A DNA stretch of 64,000 bases from Nocardioides sp. TF02-7 (GCF_022437945.1 NZ_CP092535.1:1674001-1738000), one strand, 5' to 3'; shown: positions 27,402 to 37,069, counted from the first letter of the stretch. The notes: a model not told the origin generated them from the letters alone. Made by a program: numbers and translations.

Positions 27402-27769
27402 CACGCCTCCCCTCCGGCGACGCCGGCGGCGGCCAGCGGGGCCCGGAGGAGGGCGAGCGGCACGTGGTGCTGCCCGGCGTGCATGTCGCGGTCGCGCAGC
27501 GACCCCTGCGACACCGGCCGGGGGAAGGAGATCTTCACGACGTTGAGCGAGGGGATCCGGTAGATCCGGACGGTGTCGGCGTCCACCCGGTAGAGGTCGG
27601 CCACGACCTGCTCGTCGAGGAACGCCTCGTCGGCGACGATCCGATAGCCGTCGGCGTCGCGCATGAAGAGCTCCATGGTCACCCAGAACGGTCCGGCGTT
27701 CTTGGAGCGCACCTCCAGGGCGAGCTCCGCCAGCGTGGGGGCGGTCGGGTGGTCGGCTGTGTCAAGCAC
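27401..27769 (-). CDS. DUF4387 protein, AtuA partner
   Basis: 122 residues of the DUF4387 family: EVRSKNAGPFWVTMELFM, then a conserved YRIPSLNVVKISFPRP. It is usually encoded beside the DUF1446/AtuA protein, as here, and the pair is thought to act together in acyl or organic-acid breakdown. The GTG overlaps the AtuA stop by 8 bases and has GGAG upstream. Biochemical role unknown. Confidence 0.85.
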   Translation of the reverse strand: MLDTADHPTAPTLAELALEVRSKNAGPFWVTMELFMRDADGYRIVADEAFLDEQVVADLYRVDADTVRIYRIPSLNVVKISFPRPVSQGSLRDRDMHAGQHHVPLALLRAPLAAAGVAGGEA

Positions 27770-29153
27770 GGGTGGTCTCCTCCATCTCGGTGCGGAACAT
27801 CGCCGTGGGGGGTGAGGGAGTCCACGACGTGGTTGAGCACGAACTCGTACGCCGCCCCGCGCTCGACCTCGGCCGGCGAGCTCGGGAACGCGAGGCTGGG
27901 CAGGTAGGCCATGCTCGGGGTGGGCAGGTGCAGCATGAGGGGGTTGGCGACCTTCGCCACGGCGGTGGCGGTCGCCTGGTCGGGGGCGTTGACCAGCAGC
28001 ATCACGCCGACCTCGCGCGGCGGGCCGGTCTCCGGCTCCAGCTCGCCCAGGACGGCGTTGTGGCCGTAGAGCCGCAGGTCGAACGCGTACTCGTCCTCGG
28101 TCAGCCCCAGCGTCTGCGCGACCCGTTCCCGGACGACGGTGCACATCAGGTCCGCCCAGGCGTCGATGTCCTCGAGGATCAGGGGGTCGCGGATCGCCGT
28201 GAACGACATGGTCTCGTAGCCGGTGATCCGGGCGCCCTCGAGCTTGATCGTGTGCTGGTCGGCGACGTGGAACCGCGAACCCTCCACCCGCACGGTGCGG
28301 TCGTCCAGGGCGACGTACGTCGCCTCCCGGACGTCGAGGGTGCCGTCCGGCTCGCGCATCTCGAACGGGTCGGCGGTCTCGTACAGCATGTGGGCGGCGA
28401 CCGAGATCGGGGTGCACGCGGCGGCGGGGTCGAGCGGCTCGATCGTGAACCCGTCGGCGTCGATGATCGTGTAGACGCCGCCGGCGCGGGGGTTGCTGGT
28501 GGCCTGGCCGCCGCACTCCACGATCTTGGCTGCGTGCCAGGTCGGCCCGGCCGGCATCCCCTTCATCAGGGGTACGCCGCCGCGACGGTGGTGTCGGTGG
28601 CCCGGCCGGCCAGCACCACCTGGGCACCGCCCCGGAGCGCCTCGACGATCGGCTCGTGGCCCATCAGCCCGACGATGTGCGTGCAGCTCTCGAGCGTCTC
28701 GGCGGCGAGGTCGCCCATCGGCGGCAGGGGGTGGATCCGGCCGGCGTCGAGCGCCTCCTTGAGGTCGGCGGCGCTCTGCTCGCTGTAGATCCGCGCGACC
28801 CGGAGGGCGAGACCCTCCTCCGCCATGATCCGCTCGACCATGCCGGCGACCCAGTCGACGCCGGCGTCGGTGCCGCTGGTGCCGCACGAGCCGATGACCA
28901 GCGGCACCTCTGCCGTCGCCGCGGCCCGCAGCGCGCTGCGCAGGTCGCGCTCCACGGCCTTCGCCGTCGTCTTCGGGGTGGCCGAGCCCAGGTAGTAGGG
29001 CCCGGAGTCGGTCGACCCGCCGTCGATGGTGATGACGTCGATGCCGAGCTGGAGCCCGCGCTCGATGGTGGCCTCGTCCCAGCCCGCGCCGAGCATGCCG
29101 CTGGGCGTCAGGATCCGGACCCGCTCGGCCGGTTCGTTGTCCATGGTCCTCAT
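27762..29153 (-). CDS. AtuA-like DUF1446 protein (two length errors)
   Basis: 463 residues when one C is added at 28569-28572 and one removed at 27807-27812. N-terminal part: ILTPSGMLGAGWDEATIERGL and VIGSCGTSGTDAGVDWV; C-terminal part from MPAGPTWHAAKIVECGGQA to a tail MFRTEMEETTRA. AtuA is required for acyclic terpene utilisation in Pseudomonas, but its reaction is unknown. At the first break the sequence reads TGATG, so a genuine split into two coupled subunits is possible; I prefer an error because the family is normally continuous. Confidence 0.8.
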
Positions 29154-30259
29154 CTCTCGTGCTGCCCGTCGGGCTCGGTCGTGGAGGGTCGGTCGAGGGG
29201 GAGGTTCGCGAGCACGGCGTCGGTCATCTCCTGCGTGGACGCGGTGCCGCCGAGGTCGGGGGTGCGGACCGTGCCGTCGGCGAGGGTGCGCTCGATGCCG
29301 GTCATGAGCGCGGCGGCGGCGTCCGGCCGCCCGAGGTGGTCGAGCATCATCGAGGCCGACCAGAGGGCGCCGAGGGGGTTCGCGATGCCCTGCCCGGCGA
29401 TGTCGGGCGCCGAGCCGTGCACCGGCTCGAACATCGAGGGGAGCTCCCTGTCCGGGTTGATGTTGGCCGCGGGCGCGATCCCGATGCTGCCGGCGATGGC
29501 GGCGGCGAGGTCGCTGAGGATGTCGCCGAAGAGGTTGGAGCCGACGATCACGTCGAAGTCGGCGGGGCGGAGCACCAGCTTGGCGACCAGCGCGTCGATG
29601 TGCTCCTGCCGCCACTCGACACCGGGGTGCGCCGCGGCGCGCTCGCGGACGATCTCGTCCCAGAACGGCATCGTGTGCACGATGCCGTTGGACTTGGTCG
29701 CCGAGGTGAGGTGGCCGCGGCGGGTGCGGGCGAGCTCGAAGGCGTAGTCCACGATCCGGGTGACGCCGGGCCGGGTGAACACCGCTTCCTGGACGGCCAT
29801 CTCGTCGGGGAAGCCGCGGTTGAGGCGACCGCCGATCTCGCTGTACTCCCCCTCGACGTTCTCGCGGACGACGACGAAGTCGACGCCGTCGCTGTCGCGG
29901 AGCGGGCCGGGCAGGCCGGGCATCACCTTGATCGGTCGCAGGTTGACGTACTGGCGGAACTGGCGCCGGATCGGGATGAGCAGCCCCCACAGGGAGACGT
30001 GGTCGGGGACGCCGGGCCAGCCGACGGCGCCGAGCAGGATCGCGTCGTGCCCGGCGATCTGGTCGAGGCCGTCCTCGGGCATCATCCGGCCGGTCTCGAG
30101 GTAGCGCTGGCAGGACCAGTCGAAGTGGTCGAGCTCGAAGGAGAAGCCGCCCCGCTCGCCGAGCACCTCGAGGGCCCGGAGTGCGGGCGGCACGACCTCC
30201 GTGCCGATCCCGTCGCCGGGGATGACGGCGATCCGGTGGTGGGAGCTGTCGGTGTTCAT
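29150..30259 (-). CDS. Tartrate/D-malate dehydrogenase-like enzyme
   Basis: 369 residues of the isopropylmalate/isocitrate dehydrogenase superfamily: IAVIPGDGIGTEVV, the WSCQRYLETGRMMPEDGL and GWPGVPDHVSLWGLLIPIRR segments typical of tartrate dehydrogenases, and the metal-binding GSNLFGDILSDL. TtuC-like enzymes convert tartrate or D-malate by NAD-dependent oxidative decarboxylation; D-glycerate from meso-tartrate would be taken by the glycerate kinase upstream. ATGA overlaps join it to both neighbours in the operon. Confidence 0.9.
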   Translation of the reverse strand: MNTDSSHHRIAVIPGDGIGTEVVPPALRALEVLGERGGFSFELDHFDWSCQRYLETGRMMPEDGLDQIAGHDAILLGAVGWPGVPDHVSLWGLLIPIRRQFRQYVNLRPIKVMPGLPGPLRDSDGVDFVVVRENVEGEYSEIGGRLNRGFPDEMAVQEAVFTRPGVTRIVDYAFELARTRRGHLTSATKSNGIVHTMPFWDEIVRERAAAHPGVEWRQEHIDALVAKLVLRPADFDVIVGSNLFGDILSDLAAAIAGSIGIAPAANINPDRELPSMFEPVHGSAPDIAGQGIANPLGALWSASMMLDHLGRPDAAAALMTGIERTLADGTVRTPDLGGTASTQEMTDAVLANLPLDRPSTTEPDGQHER

Positions 30260-31233
30260 GCGCGGACCTCCATCGGGGTGTTGACGGCGAACCTGGGGGT
30301 GCCGGCCAGCGAGGCCACCAGCTCGGCGGCCCCCTCGAGCCCGGCGGCCCGCCGCGCCTCGGCGGTCTGGCCGGCCAGGTGGGAGTAGACGACGATCCCG
30401 TCGACGTCGCGCAGCGGGCTGTCGGCGGGCAGCGGCTCCTCGCAGGCGACGTCGAGCGCGGCGCCCGCGATGACGCCGTCACGGACGGCCCGGGCGAGCG
30501 CCGGCTCGTCGACGATCGCACCGCGGGCGGTGTTGACGAGGACGGCGGTCGGCTTCATCCGCCGGAACGCCGCCGCGTCGAGCAGCCCGCGGCTCCGCTC
30601 GGACAGCGCGGTGTGGACCGAGACGTAGTCGGAGGCGGCGAGGAGCTCGTCGAGCCCGACGAAGCGGACGGCCGCGCCCGCGGGCGCGGCGGCCCGCTCG
30701 GCCTCGGGGACGCCGGTCGTGCAGAGGACGGTCATGCCGAAGGCGTGCGCGAGCGGCGCGACCAAGCGCGCCGACGCGCCGTACCCGATCAGGCCGAGGG
30801 TCGCGCCGCGCAGCTCGTGCCCGTCCTCGCGGGGCCACCGCCCCGCGGCGACGCCGGCAGCGCTCTGGACCAGGCGGCGGGCCGCCGCCAGGAGCAGGCC
30901 GAGGGTGTACTCGGCCACCGCGTTGGCGTTGATGCCGGGGAGGTTGCTGACGGTGATGCCGAGCCGCGCGGCGGCGTCGACGTCGACGGAGTCGTAGCCG
31001 ACCCCGGTCCGCACGACCACCCGGAGCGACGCGGCGGCCTCGAGCACCTCGGCGGTCAGCGGCTCGTTGGCGACGAGGGCGGCCTCGATCCCCTGGAGGG
31101 CCGCGACCAGCTCGGCGAGGTCGCGCCGGCCGGTCATCGGCAGGTGCCGGGTCTCGTGCCCGGCACCGCGCAGGTAGCGGTCGACCTCGTCGCCGGGACG
31201 GAGGTAGTCGGTGGTGATGAGGACTCGGGACAC
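30256..31233 (-). CDS. D-2-hydroxyacid dehydrogenase
   Basis: 325 residues with the family's catalytic Arg (NTARGAIVDE), Glu (DVACEEPLP) and His (YSHLAGQT), and a nucleotide loop LGLIGYGASARLVA where the third Gly is Ala. It resembles phosphoglycerate or hydroxypyruvate reductases. In this operon it may interconvert glycerate and hydroxypyruvate or act on tartronate semialdehyde. Overlaps the next gene by 4 bases. Confidence 0.9.
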   Translation of the reverse strand: MSRVLITTDYLRPGDEVDRYLRGAGHETRHLPMTGRRDLAELVAALQGIEAALVANEPLTAEVLEAAASLRVVVRTGVGYDSVDVDAAARLGITVSNLPGINANAVAEYTLGLLLAAARRLVQSAAGVAAGRWPREDGHELRGATLGLIGYGASARLVAPLAHAFGMTVLCTTGVPEAERAAAPAGAAVRFVGLDELLAASDYVSVHTALSERSRGLLDAAAFRRMKPTAVLVNTARGAIVDEPALARAVRDGVIAGAALDVACEEPLPADSPLRDVDGIVVYSHLAGQTAEARRAAGLEGAAELVASLAGTPRFAVNTPMEVRA

Positions 31234-31281
31234 GCGCGCGGTTCTCCTGTCGGTCGTGGGGTGGGTCGGGCGAGGGCGGGC

Positions 31282-32569
31282 TCAGCGCAGGGTCGGTGTC
31301 GCTGCGCGGCGCTGGGAGCGGACGAGGCGGGCGACGACGAGCGCGGCCAGGGCGGCGATGCCGGCGATGTCGACCAGCATCAGCCCCCACCCGGTGACGT
31401 CGACCATCGCGCCGACCAGCGCCGGCCCGAGGAACCCGCCGCACGCCCACCCGACGGTGTAGAGGCCGGCGTAGGTGCCGAGGAGGTTGGGGGGACGGCG
31501 CGAAGTTCCACAGCACGACGACGGCGTTGATCATGAACCCGGCCGCGCCCGCGGCGGCGACCGAGAACGCCACGACCGTGCCGGTCGGCGTCTGCACCAG
31601 GGCGCCGGCGACCATCGCGGCCCCGAAGACGGCCATCCCGCCCAGCATCACCCGCAGCCGGCCGAGCCGCTCGGCCAGCAGCGCGGCGGGGTAGGCCGCG
31701 AGCAGGAACGCGATGCCGCTGGGGAGGGTGAGGCCGCCCGCGTCACCGCGGGAGAGGCCCAGCGCCTCCTGGCCGTACGGCGTGACGAGGGCGCGTGACG
31801 CGGCCCAGGCGCCGCCGAAGAGCAGGATCGCGAGCATGAGCAGCAGCCGGCTGCGGTCGGTGTCGCGGACGATCTCGAGCACCGCGTCCCGCGCCCGGGG
31901 CCGGTCGGCACGAGCGGAGCCGCCCGTCCGGTCCTCCTCGAGCGCGGCCCGGTAGGCCGGCGACTCGCTGTCCCGGACCTTGGCGGCCAGGACGACGACC
32001 GCGACCAGCATCACCACCGCGGGGACGGCGAACGCCAGGCGCGGGTGCTCGTCGACCACCAGCACGCTCACCAGCGCGGCCACGATGATGGTCAGGCTGG
32101 TGGCGATCTTGACGACCGCGTTGGCGCGGCTGCGGCGCTCGGGCCCGATGAAGTCGGGGAGGAGCGAGGTGGAGACCGGGTTGAGCGAGTTGACGACGAG
32201 GGCGTAGGCGAACATCACCGCGACGAGGGGCAGCAGCGATCGCGCGGCATGCGGGATCAGGACGAACAGCAGGGCGGCCATCGGCATGCCGACCACGAGG
32301 TAGGGCAGCCGCCGGCCCCACCGGGTGCGGGTGCTGTCGGAGCGGTTGCCGATCCACGGCTGCACGAAGATGCCGAGGAGGTTGTCCATCCCCATCAGCA
32401 GGCCGACCAGCGCCGCGCTGGCGAGGTGCTCCCGCAGCAGCGGCGGGACCTGCGCGTCGTAGAAGTTCCACGTCGACTCCTGCGCGAACACCGCCAGCGC
32501 GACCAGCAGCGTGATGCGAGCGGTGCCGGCGCTCCGCGGCGTCGTGGTGGTCGGCGTGGTGGTCGTCAT
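31282..32569 (-). CDS. MFS transporter (one frameshift)
   Basis: 428 residues and about 12 membrane helices after correcting the G run at 31489-31494. Early motifs FAQESTWNFYDAQVPPLL and WIGNRSDSTRTRWGRRLPYL place it in the glycoside/GPH-like MFS_1 group. First gene of the organic-acid operon running to 25734, so it probably imports the substrate. The promoter upstream carries the shared operator motif. Confidence 0.88.
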
Positions 32570-32637
32570 CGGCTCGTCTCTGGTCCGTGCGGTGCCTCAA
32601 GGATGCGCCATGTCGAGTGGCACCGGTCACGCTACGT

Positions 32638-32666
32638 TTGCTACAGCATCTGCGTCAAGGGTTGCA
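32638..32666. promoter_or_regulatory. Shared operator-like motif, copy 2
   Basis: TTGCTACAGCATC, then GTCAAG and GTTGCA, nearly identical to 24647-24675. On the minus strand TTGACG, an 18-base spacer and TAGCGT make a promoter for the MFS operon with the motif inside it. The GntR gene starts 36 bases to the right, so the site can also serve autoregulation. Confidence 0.6.
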
Positions 32667-32702
32667 ATGCGCCACATGCCATTCGATCGGTAAGGTGACC
32701 CC

Positions 32703-33419
32703 GTGGTCACCACCCCTTCCGAAGACCTGAGCGCCGAGACGCTGGCGGACCAGACCTACCGCGCGGTCCGCGCGGCCATCGCGACCGGCAAGCTCACGCC
32801 GGGCCAGCGGGTCACCGAGCGCGGGCTCGCCGAGGAGTTCGCGGTCAGCCCGACGCCCGTGCGCGAGGCGATCCGCCGACTCCAGCAGGACGGCCTGCTC
32901 GAGCGCACCGGGCCGCGGACCGTGAAGGTGTCGTTCATCAGCGAGACCGCGATCCGCGACCTCGCCGAGGTGGAGATCTCGCTGCGCGGCATGATCGCGC
33001 GGTTCGCCGCGGAGCGGGCCACGGAGGAGCAGCTGGACCGGCTCGACGCGATCCTCGACGACGCCGACGACCTCCTGATCCTCATCCGCCAGCGCCGCAG
33101 CGAGGGAACGCCGCACGACCGTCACGTCCACCAGCTGCTCGACACGATGCAGCGGTTCAACGAGGCGGTCGAGGACTGCGTCGGCAACCCGGTCCTGCTG
33201 CGCCTGGTCGAGCAGGCCCGCGTGTTCTCCCCCTCCGGGCGCCGGGCCCGGCTGCTGGAGCTGCTCGCCGCCAACGACGAGTTCGGCATGGACCGCTACC
33301 AGAACCACCGACGGTTGGTCCGCGCTCTCCGCGACCGCGATCCCGCGGCAGCGGAGAAGATCGCCACCGACCGGGCCCGCGCCGGCATGAGCGACCTCCT
33401 CGAGGCGCCCGGCTCGTAG
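32703..33419 (+). CDS. GntR-family regulator (FCD type)
   Basis: 238 residues: an N-terminal winged helix (LAEEFAVSPTPVREAIRRLQQDGLLERT) and a helical FCD ligand-binding domain. It is divergent from the organic-acid operon and central to the island. It is the best candidate to bind the TTGCTAnnGCATC motif found before this operon, before the ABC/glycerate kinase pair and before the second MFS gene. The effector is probably a hydroxy acid (inference). Confidence 0.9.
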   Translation: MVTTPSEDLSAETLADQTYRAVRAAIATGKLTPGQRVTERGLAEEFAVSPTPVREAIRRLQQDGLLERTGPRTVKVSFISETAIRDLAEVEISLRGMIARFAAERATEEQLDRLDAILDDADDLLILIRQRRSEGTPHDRHVHQLLDTMQRFNEAVEDCVGNPVLLRLVEQARVFSPSGRRARLLELLAANDEFGMDRYQNHRRLVRALRDRDPAAAEKIATDRARAGMSDLLEAPGS

Positions 33420-34777
33420 GGCCGGTCGCCACCCGGCCGGGCCAGTCGACCCAGGCTGCGGTCCGCGACGGACAGGACGAGCGTCGCCACCGCGAGCCCG
33501 AGCGCGGCCACCCCGAGGACCCGCATCCCCGACGTCGTGGCGCCGCCGCCGAGCGCGGCCCCGACGGCCGCCGCGGCGACCAGCGCGCCGACGTACATCG
33601 ACGTCCGCTGCAGGCCCGCCGACGAGCCCAGCCGGGCCGGGTCCGCCTGGTGGTAGAGCGCGTGCTGGTTGGCGAGGTTGAGCAGCCCCTGCGGGACACC
33701 GACGACCACGGCGAGCCCCGCGAGCGCCACCACCGGCAGGTCGTCGTCGAGGACGAGCAGCGCGGCACAGGCGGCGACCTGGACCGCGCCGCCCGTGACC
33801 AGCCTCCCCCGTACCCACCCGCGGCGTCCGGTCGCCGCGGCGACGACGATCGCCACGACGAAGGTCGGGATGATCAGCAGCCCCGCCGCGCCCGGCCCCA
33901 GGCCGCGGCCGTCCTGCAGCCACTGGGTGTACCCGAAGAGGAAGACGTAGGTGACGGTCGCGGTCAGCAGGGTCCGGGCGTACGTCGCGACCAAGGGCAG
34001 GTTGCCCCGCAGGAGGCGGAGGTCGACGAACGGCTCGGCCGCACGCAGCTCGACCCACACGAAGCCGCCCGCGGCCGCCGCCGACACGGCCAGCAGCGGC
34101 CAGAGGGCCGGGTCCCGCTCGAGCAGCACGACCATCGCGCACACCAGCAGCGTGCCGAAGAGCACGGCGCCGACCGGGTCGAACCGCGGTCGCGGGCCGT
34201 CGGCGGCGGGGCGGTCGCGCGGCAGGCGCCGCGCGCCCAACCAGAGGCAGGCCACGGAGAGCGGGACGTTGACCGCGAACGTGCTGCGCCAGCCCGCGAC
34301 GCCGATGAGGAGCCCACCCAGCGGCGGGCCGAGGACGGCGAAGGTCTGGTTCGCGACCGAGAGGAGGGTGAGGACGCCGGCGGGATCGGAGCTGCCGGTG
34401 CGGCGACCCTCGCTGCGGATGAGGTACATCGCAGCCGGGTAGGCGGCACAGGTGCCGATCCCCAGCAGGACCCGCGCGGCGACCAGGGTGCCGATGTCCT
34501 GGGCCACCGTCCCGAGCAGGCCGGCGAGCCCGACCAGTGCGCTGCCCGCGAGGTGCAGCCGGCGCGGTCCGAGGACGTCGACGAGCCGGCCCACCACCGG
34601 CTGGCCGACAGCCGTGGCGAGGTAGAGCCCGGACACCAGCCACGCCGTGTGCGCCGGGGACGCGCCGAGGTCCCTGCCGATCGGCACCAGCGAGACGGCG
34701 ATGATCGAGGAGTTGACCGGGTTCAGGACCGTGCCGAGGACCAGGGGCGCGACCAGCCGGCGGTCGAACCCGGCCAT
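33296..34777 (-). CDS. MFS drug/metabolite transporter
   Basis: 493 residues with about 14 hydrophobic helices and DHA2-like motifs (GTVLNPVNSSIIAVSL; VGRLVDVLGPRRL). The ATG at 34777 has AAAGG upstream. As read, its last 40 residues (Arg/Pro-rich) overlap the 3-prime end of the convergent GntR by 124 bases; the real stop may be earlier if an undetected length error exists. The promoter overlaps the end of the PfpI gene. Confidence 0.85.
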   Translation of the reverse strand: MAGFDRRLVAPLVLGTVLNPVNSSIIAVSLVPIGRDLGASPAHTAWLVSGLYLATAVGQPVVGRLVDVLGPRRLHLAGSALVGLAGLLGTVAQDIGTLVAARVLLGIGTCAAYPAAMYLIRSEGRRTGSSDPAGVLTLLSVANQTFAVLGPPLGGLLIGVAGWRSTFAVNVPLSVACLWLGARRLPRDRPAADGPRPRFDPVGAVLFGTLLVCAMVVLLERDPALWPLLAVSAAAAGGFVWVELRAAEPFVDLRLLRGNLPLVATYARTLLTATVTYVFLFGYTQWLQDGRGLGPGAAGLLIIPTFVVAIVVAAATGRRGWVRGRLVTGGAVQVAACAALLVLDDDLPVVALAGLAVVVGVPQGLLNLANQHALYHQADPARLGSSAGLQRTSMYVGALVAAAAVGAALGGGATTSGMRVLGVAALGLAVATLVLSVADRSLGRLARPGGDRPYEPGASRRSLMPARARSVAIFSAAAGSRSRRARTNRRWFW

Positions 34778-34815
34778 CCGCACACCTTTCCACTCGATAC
34801 CATGGCATGCTGACT

Positions 34816-34828
34816 TTGCTATGGCATC
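34816..34828. promoter_or_regulatory. Shared operator-like motif, copy 3
   Basis: TTGCTATGGCATC matches the core of copies 1 and 2 (TTGCTAnnGCATC). On the minus strand it sits between TTGACA (in the end of the PfpI gene) and CAAAGT, 17 bases apart, the presumed promoter of the MFS gene at 34777. The outer parts of the longer motif are not kept. Confidence 0.5.
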
Positions 34829-35534
34829 AGGGCGCTGTCAACGCTCCCCAGTGGTCGAGCGCCTCGTCGTCGAACCGGGCGGCGAGCTCGTGGACCTCGG
34901 CCGGCGCACGCTCGGGTGACCCGGCGTCGTACGGCGGCTGCGGGTCGTACTCGGTCCACAGCTGCACCGCCTGGGCCGTCCGGCGGTCGGTGAGCAGCTC
35001 GACCAGGCGGAGGGCCATGTCGATCCCGCTGCTCACCCCGGCGCTGGTGATGATCCGCGCCGCCGGCTGCTCGACCACCCGGTCCTCGGAGGGCACCGCT
35101 CCGAGCCACGCCAGCTTCTCCCGGTGCCGGTAGTGGGTGGTGGCCGGCAGGCCGGTCAGGAGGCCGGCCGCCCCGAGCACCAGCGACCCCGAGCACACCG
35201 ACGTGGTCCAGGCGGTGTGCTCGTGGGCGGTCGCGACCCAGTGCGGCAGCCCGGAGCGGAGGGCGGCGGCGGTGCCGGGACCGCCCGGGACCACGACCAC
35301 GTCGGGCCGGTCGACGTCGTTCCAGGGGACGGCGTCGAGGGTCAGCGAGCCGCGGTCGTCCACCACCCGGCCGCCGGCCTCGGCGACGAGCACCACCTCG
35401 GTGCCCGGCGTGAACGCCAGCACCTGGTAGGGCCCGACGACGTCGAGCGCGGTGAAGCCGTCGTAGAGGGGGATCGCGACGGTCCGGGTGGCTCGGCTGG
35501 ACCGTTCTTCGGTCGGGGTGGGTGTCGTCGTCAT
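34827..35534 (-). CDS. DJ-1/PfpI-family protein, isonitrile-hydratase-like
   Basis: 235 residues with the class-I amidotransferase-like fold: PLYDGFTALDVVGPYQVL, VVVPGGPGTAAA and the nucleophile elbow SVCSGSLVLGAAGLL, followed by ATTHYRHREKL. This subgroup includes cyclohexyl-isocyanide hydratase and proteins found next to GlxA-type regulators. It is divergent from such a regulator. The activity is uncertain. Confidence 0.88.
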   Translation of the reverse strand: MTTTPTPTEERSSRATRTVAIPLYDGFTALDVVGPYQVLAFTPGTEVVLVAEAGGRVVDDRGSLTLDAVPWNDVDRPDVVVVPGGPGTAAALRSGLPHWVATAHEHTAWTTSVCSGSLVLGAAGLLTGLPATTHYRHREKLAWLGAVPSEDRVVEQPAARIITSAGVSSGIDMALRLVELLTDRRTAQAVQLWTEYDPQPPYDAGSPERAPAEVHELAARFDDEALDHWGALTAP

Positions 35535-35657
35535 GGGACGACCGTGCGCCGGGGCGTCCGCGACCGGCCAGCCCGGCACGGCGCGGTGTCCGGATCCTTG
35601 GTGTGCCTGTCGGTCAGACCTGGCGCGCAGGCGGCCTCGACTGCCTACGGTGGTGCG

Positions 35658-36631
35658 ATGACAGAGCCGCGACGAGTGCTGGTGGTGGGCTACCCCGCCG
35701 CCGAGCTGCTGGACATCGCGTCGGTGGTGACCGCGCTCCAGCTGGCGAACTGGCGGCACGGCCGCGCCGCCTACCGTCCGCGGCTCGCCTCCCCGGGGGC
35801 GGACCGATCACCACCGGCACCGGCCTCGTGCTCGCGGCCGAGGTCGCGCTGGAACGCGTGCGCGGGCCGCTGGACACCCTCGTCGTGTCCGGCGGCATCG
35901 GGTACGTCGACGCGATGGACGACGAGCGGCTGCTCGCGCACGTGCGCCGGCTCGCCCGTGAGTCGCGCAGGGTGGCGTCGGTGTGCACCGGCGCCGGCGT
36001 GCTCGCCGCGGCCGGGCTGCTGTCGGGCCGCCGGGCCGCCACGCACTGGGACCACGCCGCCGACCTCCAGGCCCGGTTCCCCGACGTCGTCTTCGACCAC
36101 GAGCCGATCTTCGTCGTCGACGACGGCGTCAGCACCTCCGCCGGCGTCACCGCGGCCCTCGACCTCACGCTGGCGTTCGTCGAGGCCGACCTGGGGCCGG
36201 AGGTGGCGCGCGACGTCGCACGGCACCTGGTCACCTACCTGCAACGGCCGGGCAACCAGGCGCAGATGAGCATGTTCACCGCCCCTGCCGCCGCACGGCA
36301 CTCCGTGGTGCGGGAGACCGTCGACCACGTCGCCGCGCACCTCTCCGACGACCTCTCCGCCACCGCGCTCGCCACGCGCGCCGGGGTCAGCGAGCGCCAC
36401 CTGTCGCGGCTGTTCGTCGAGGAGCTCGGGGTGACCCCGGGCCGCCACGTCCGGCAGGCCCGGGTCGACGCGGCGGCGCACCTGCTCGCCGGCAGCGACC
36501 TGACCGTGCAGGCGATCTCCGTGCGCTGCGGGTTCGGCACCGCCGAGTCGTTGCGCCAGGCGTTCGTGGCGGCGTACGGCGTCTCGCCCTCGCACTACCG
36601 CGGCACCCAGCGTCGGCTCACCGCTAGGTGA
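35658..36631 (+). CDS. GlxA-type AraC regulator (one length error)
   Basis: 324 residues when one base is restored in the run 35791-35799. It has an N-terminal DJ-1/PfpI-like domain (VCTGAGVLAAAGLLSGRRAATHW) and a C-terminal pair of AraC helix-turn-helices (ATRAGVSERHLSRLFVEELGVTPGRHV and RCGFGTAESLRQAFVAAYG). It probably controls the divergent PfpI gene; the two proteins share the same sensory fold. Confidence 0.9.
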
Positions 36632-36673
36632 GCCCCCCGACGGTCCGGCGGCGCCGGATCGACGGCCACCCGC

Positions 36674-37069
36674 TCACACTCCGGCCACGGCGACCGCGGC
36701 GACGCCGACCCAGCCGCCGCTGACGGCGAGGAAGGACGCGACGGTCACCGCCCGGAACCACGCCCGGTGCTGCTGCCGCTCGTCGACCATCAGCGGCACG
36801 AACAGCAGGGCGTTGGTCCAGCCGCCGATGCCGACGGCCAGCGCGACGGCGGTCGGGAGGTCGGGGACGGCGACCCCGGCGGCCATCAGCAGGACGCCCA
36901 TGATGATCAGGTCCAGGTGCAGCTGCCGAAGCCGCCGTGGGTGGCGCACTCTGAGCGCCGTCAGCAGTCGGCGCGAGGTGGGGCTGTCGTCCACGGCCAC
37001 GGCGTACGGGAAGCCGATCAGCGCGCCGAGGGCGACCTCGGCTGCTCCGGCTGCGATCAGGGCGTCCAC
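36674..37069 (-). CDS. Small integral membrane protein
   Basis: 131 residues with four predicted membrane helices (start AAGAAEVALGALIGFPYAV; middle LIIMGVLLMAAGVAV; end VASFLAVSGGWVGVAAVAVA). No conserved motif I can name. It lies between the AraC gene and the methyltransferase on the opposite strand. The 209 bases between it and the methyltransferase hold an AT-rich patch near 37150-37190 that could be a promoter, and nothing else. Confidence 0.6.
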   Translation of the reverse strand: MDALIAAGAAEVALGALIGFPYAVAVDDSPTSRRLLTALRVRHPRRLRQLHLDLIIMGVLLMAAGVAVPDLPTAVALAVGIGGWTNALLFVPLMVDERQQHRAWFRAVTVASFLAVSGGWVGVAAVAVAGV

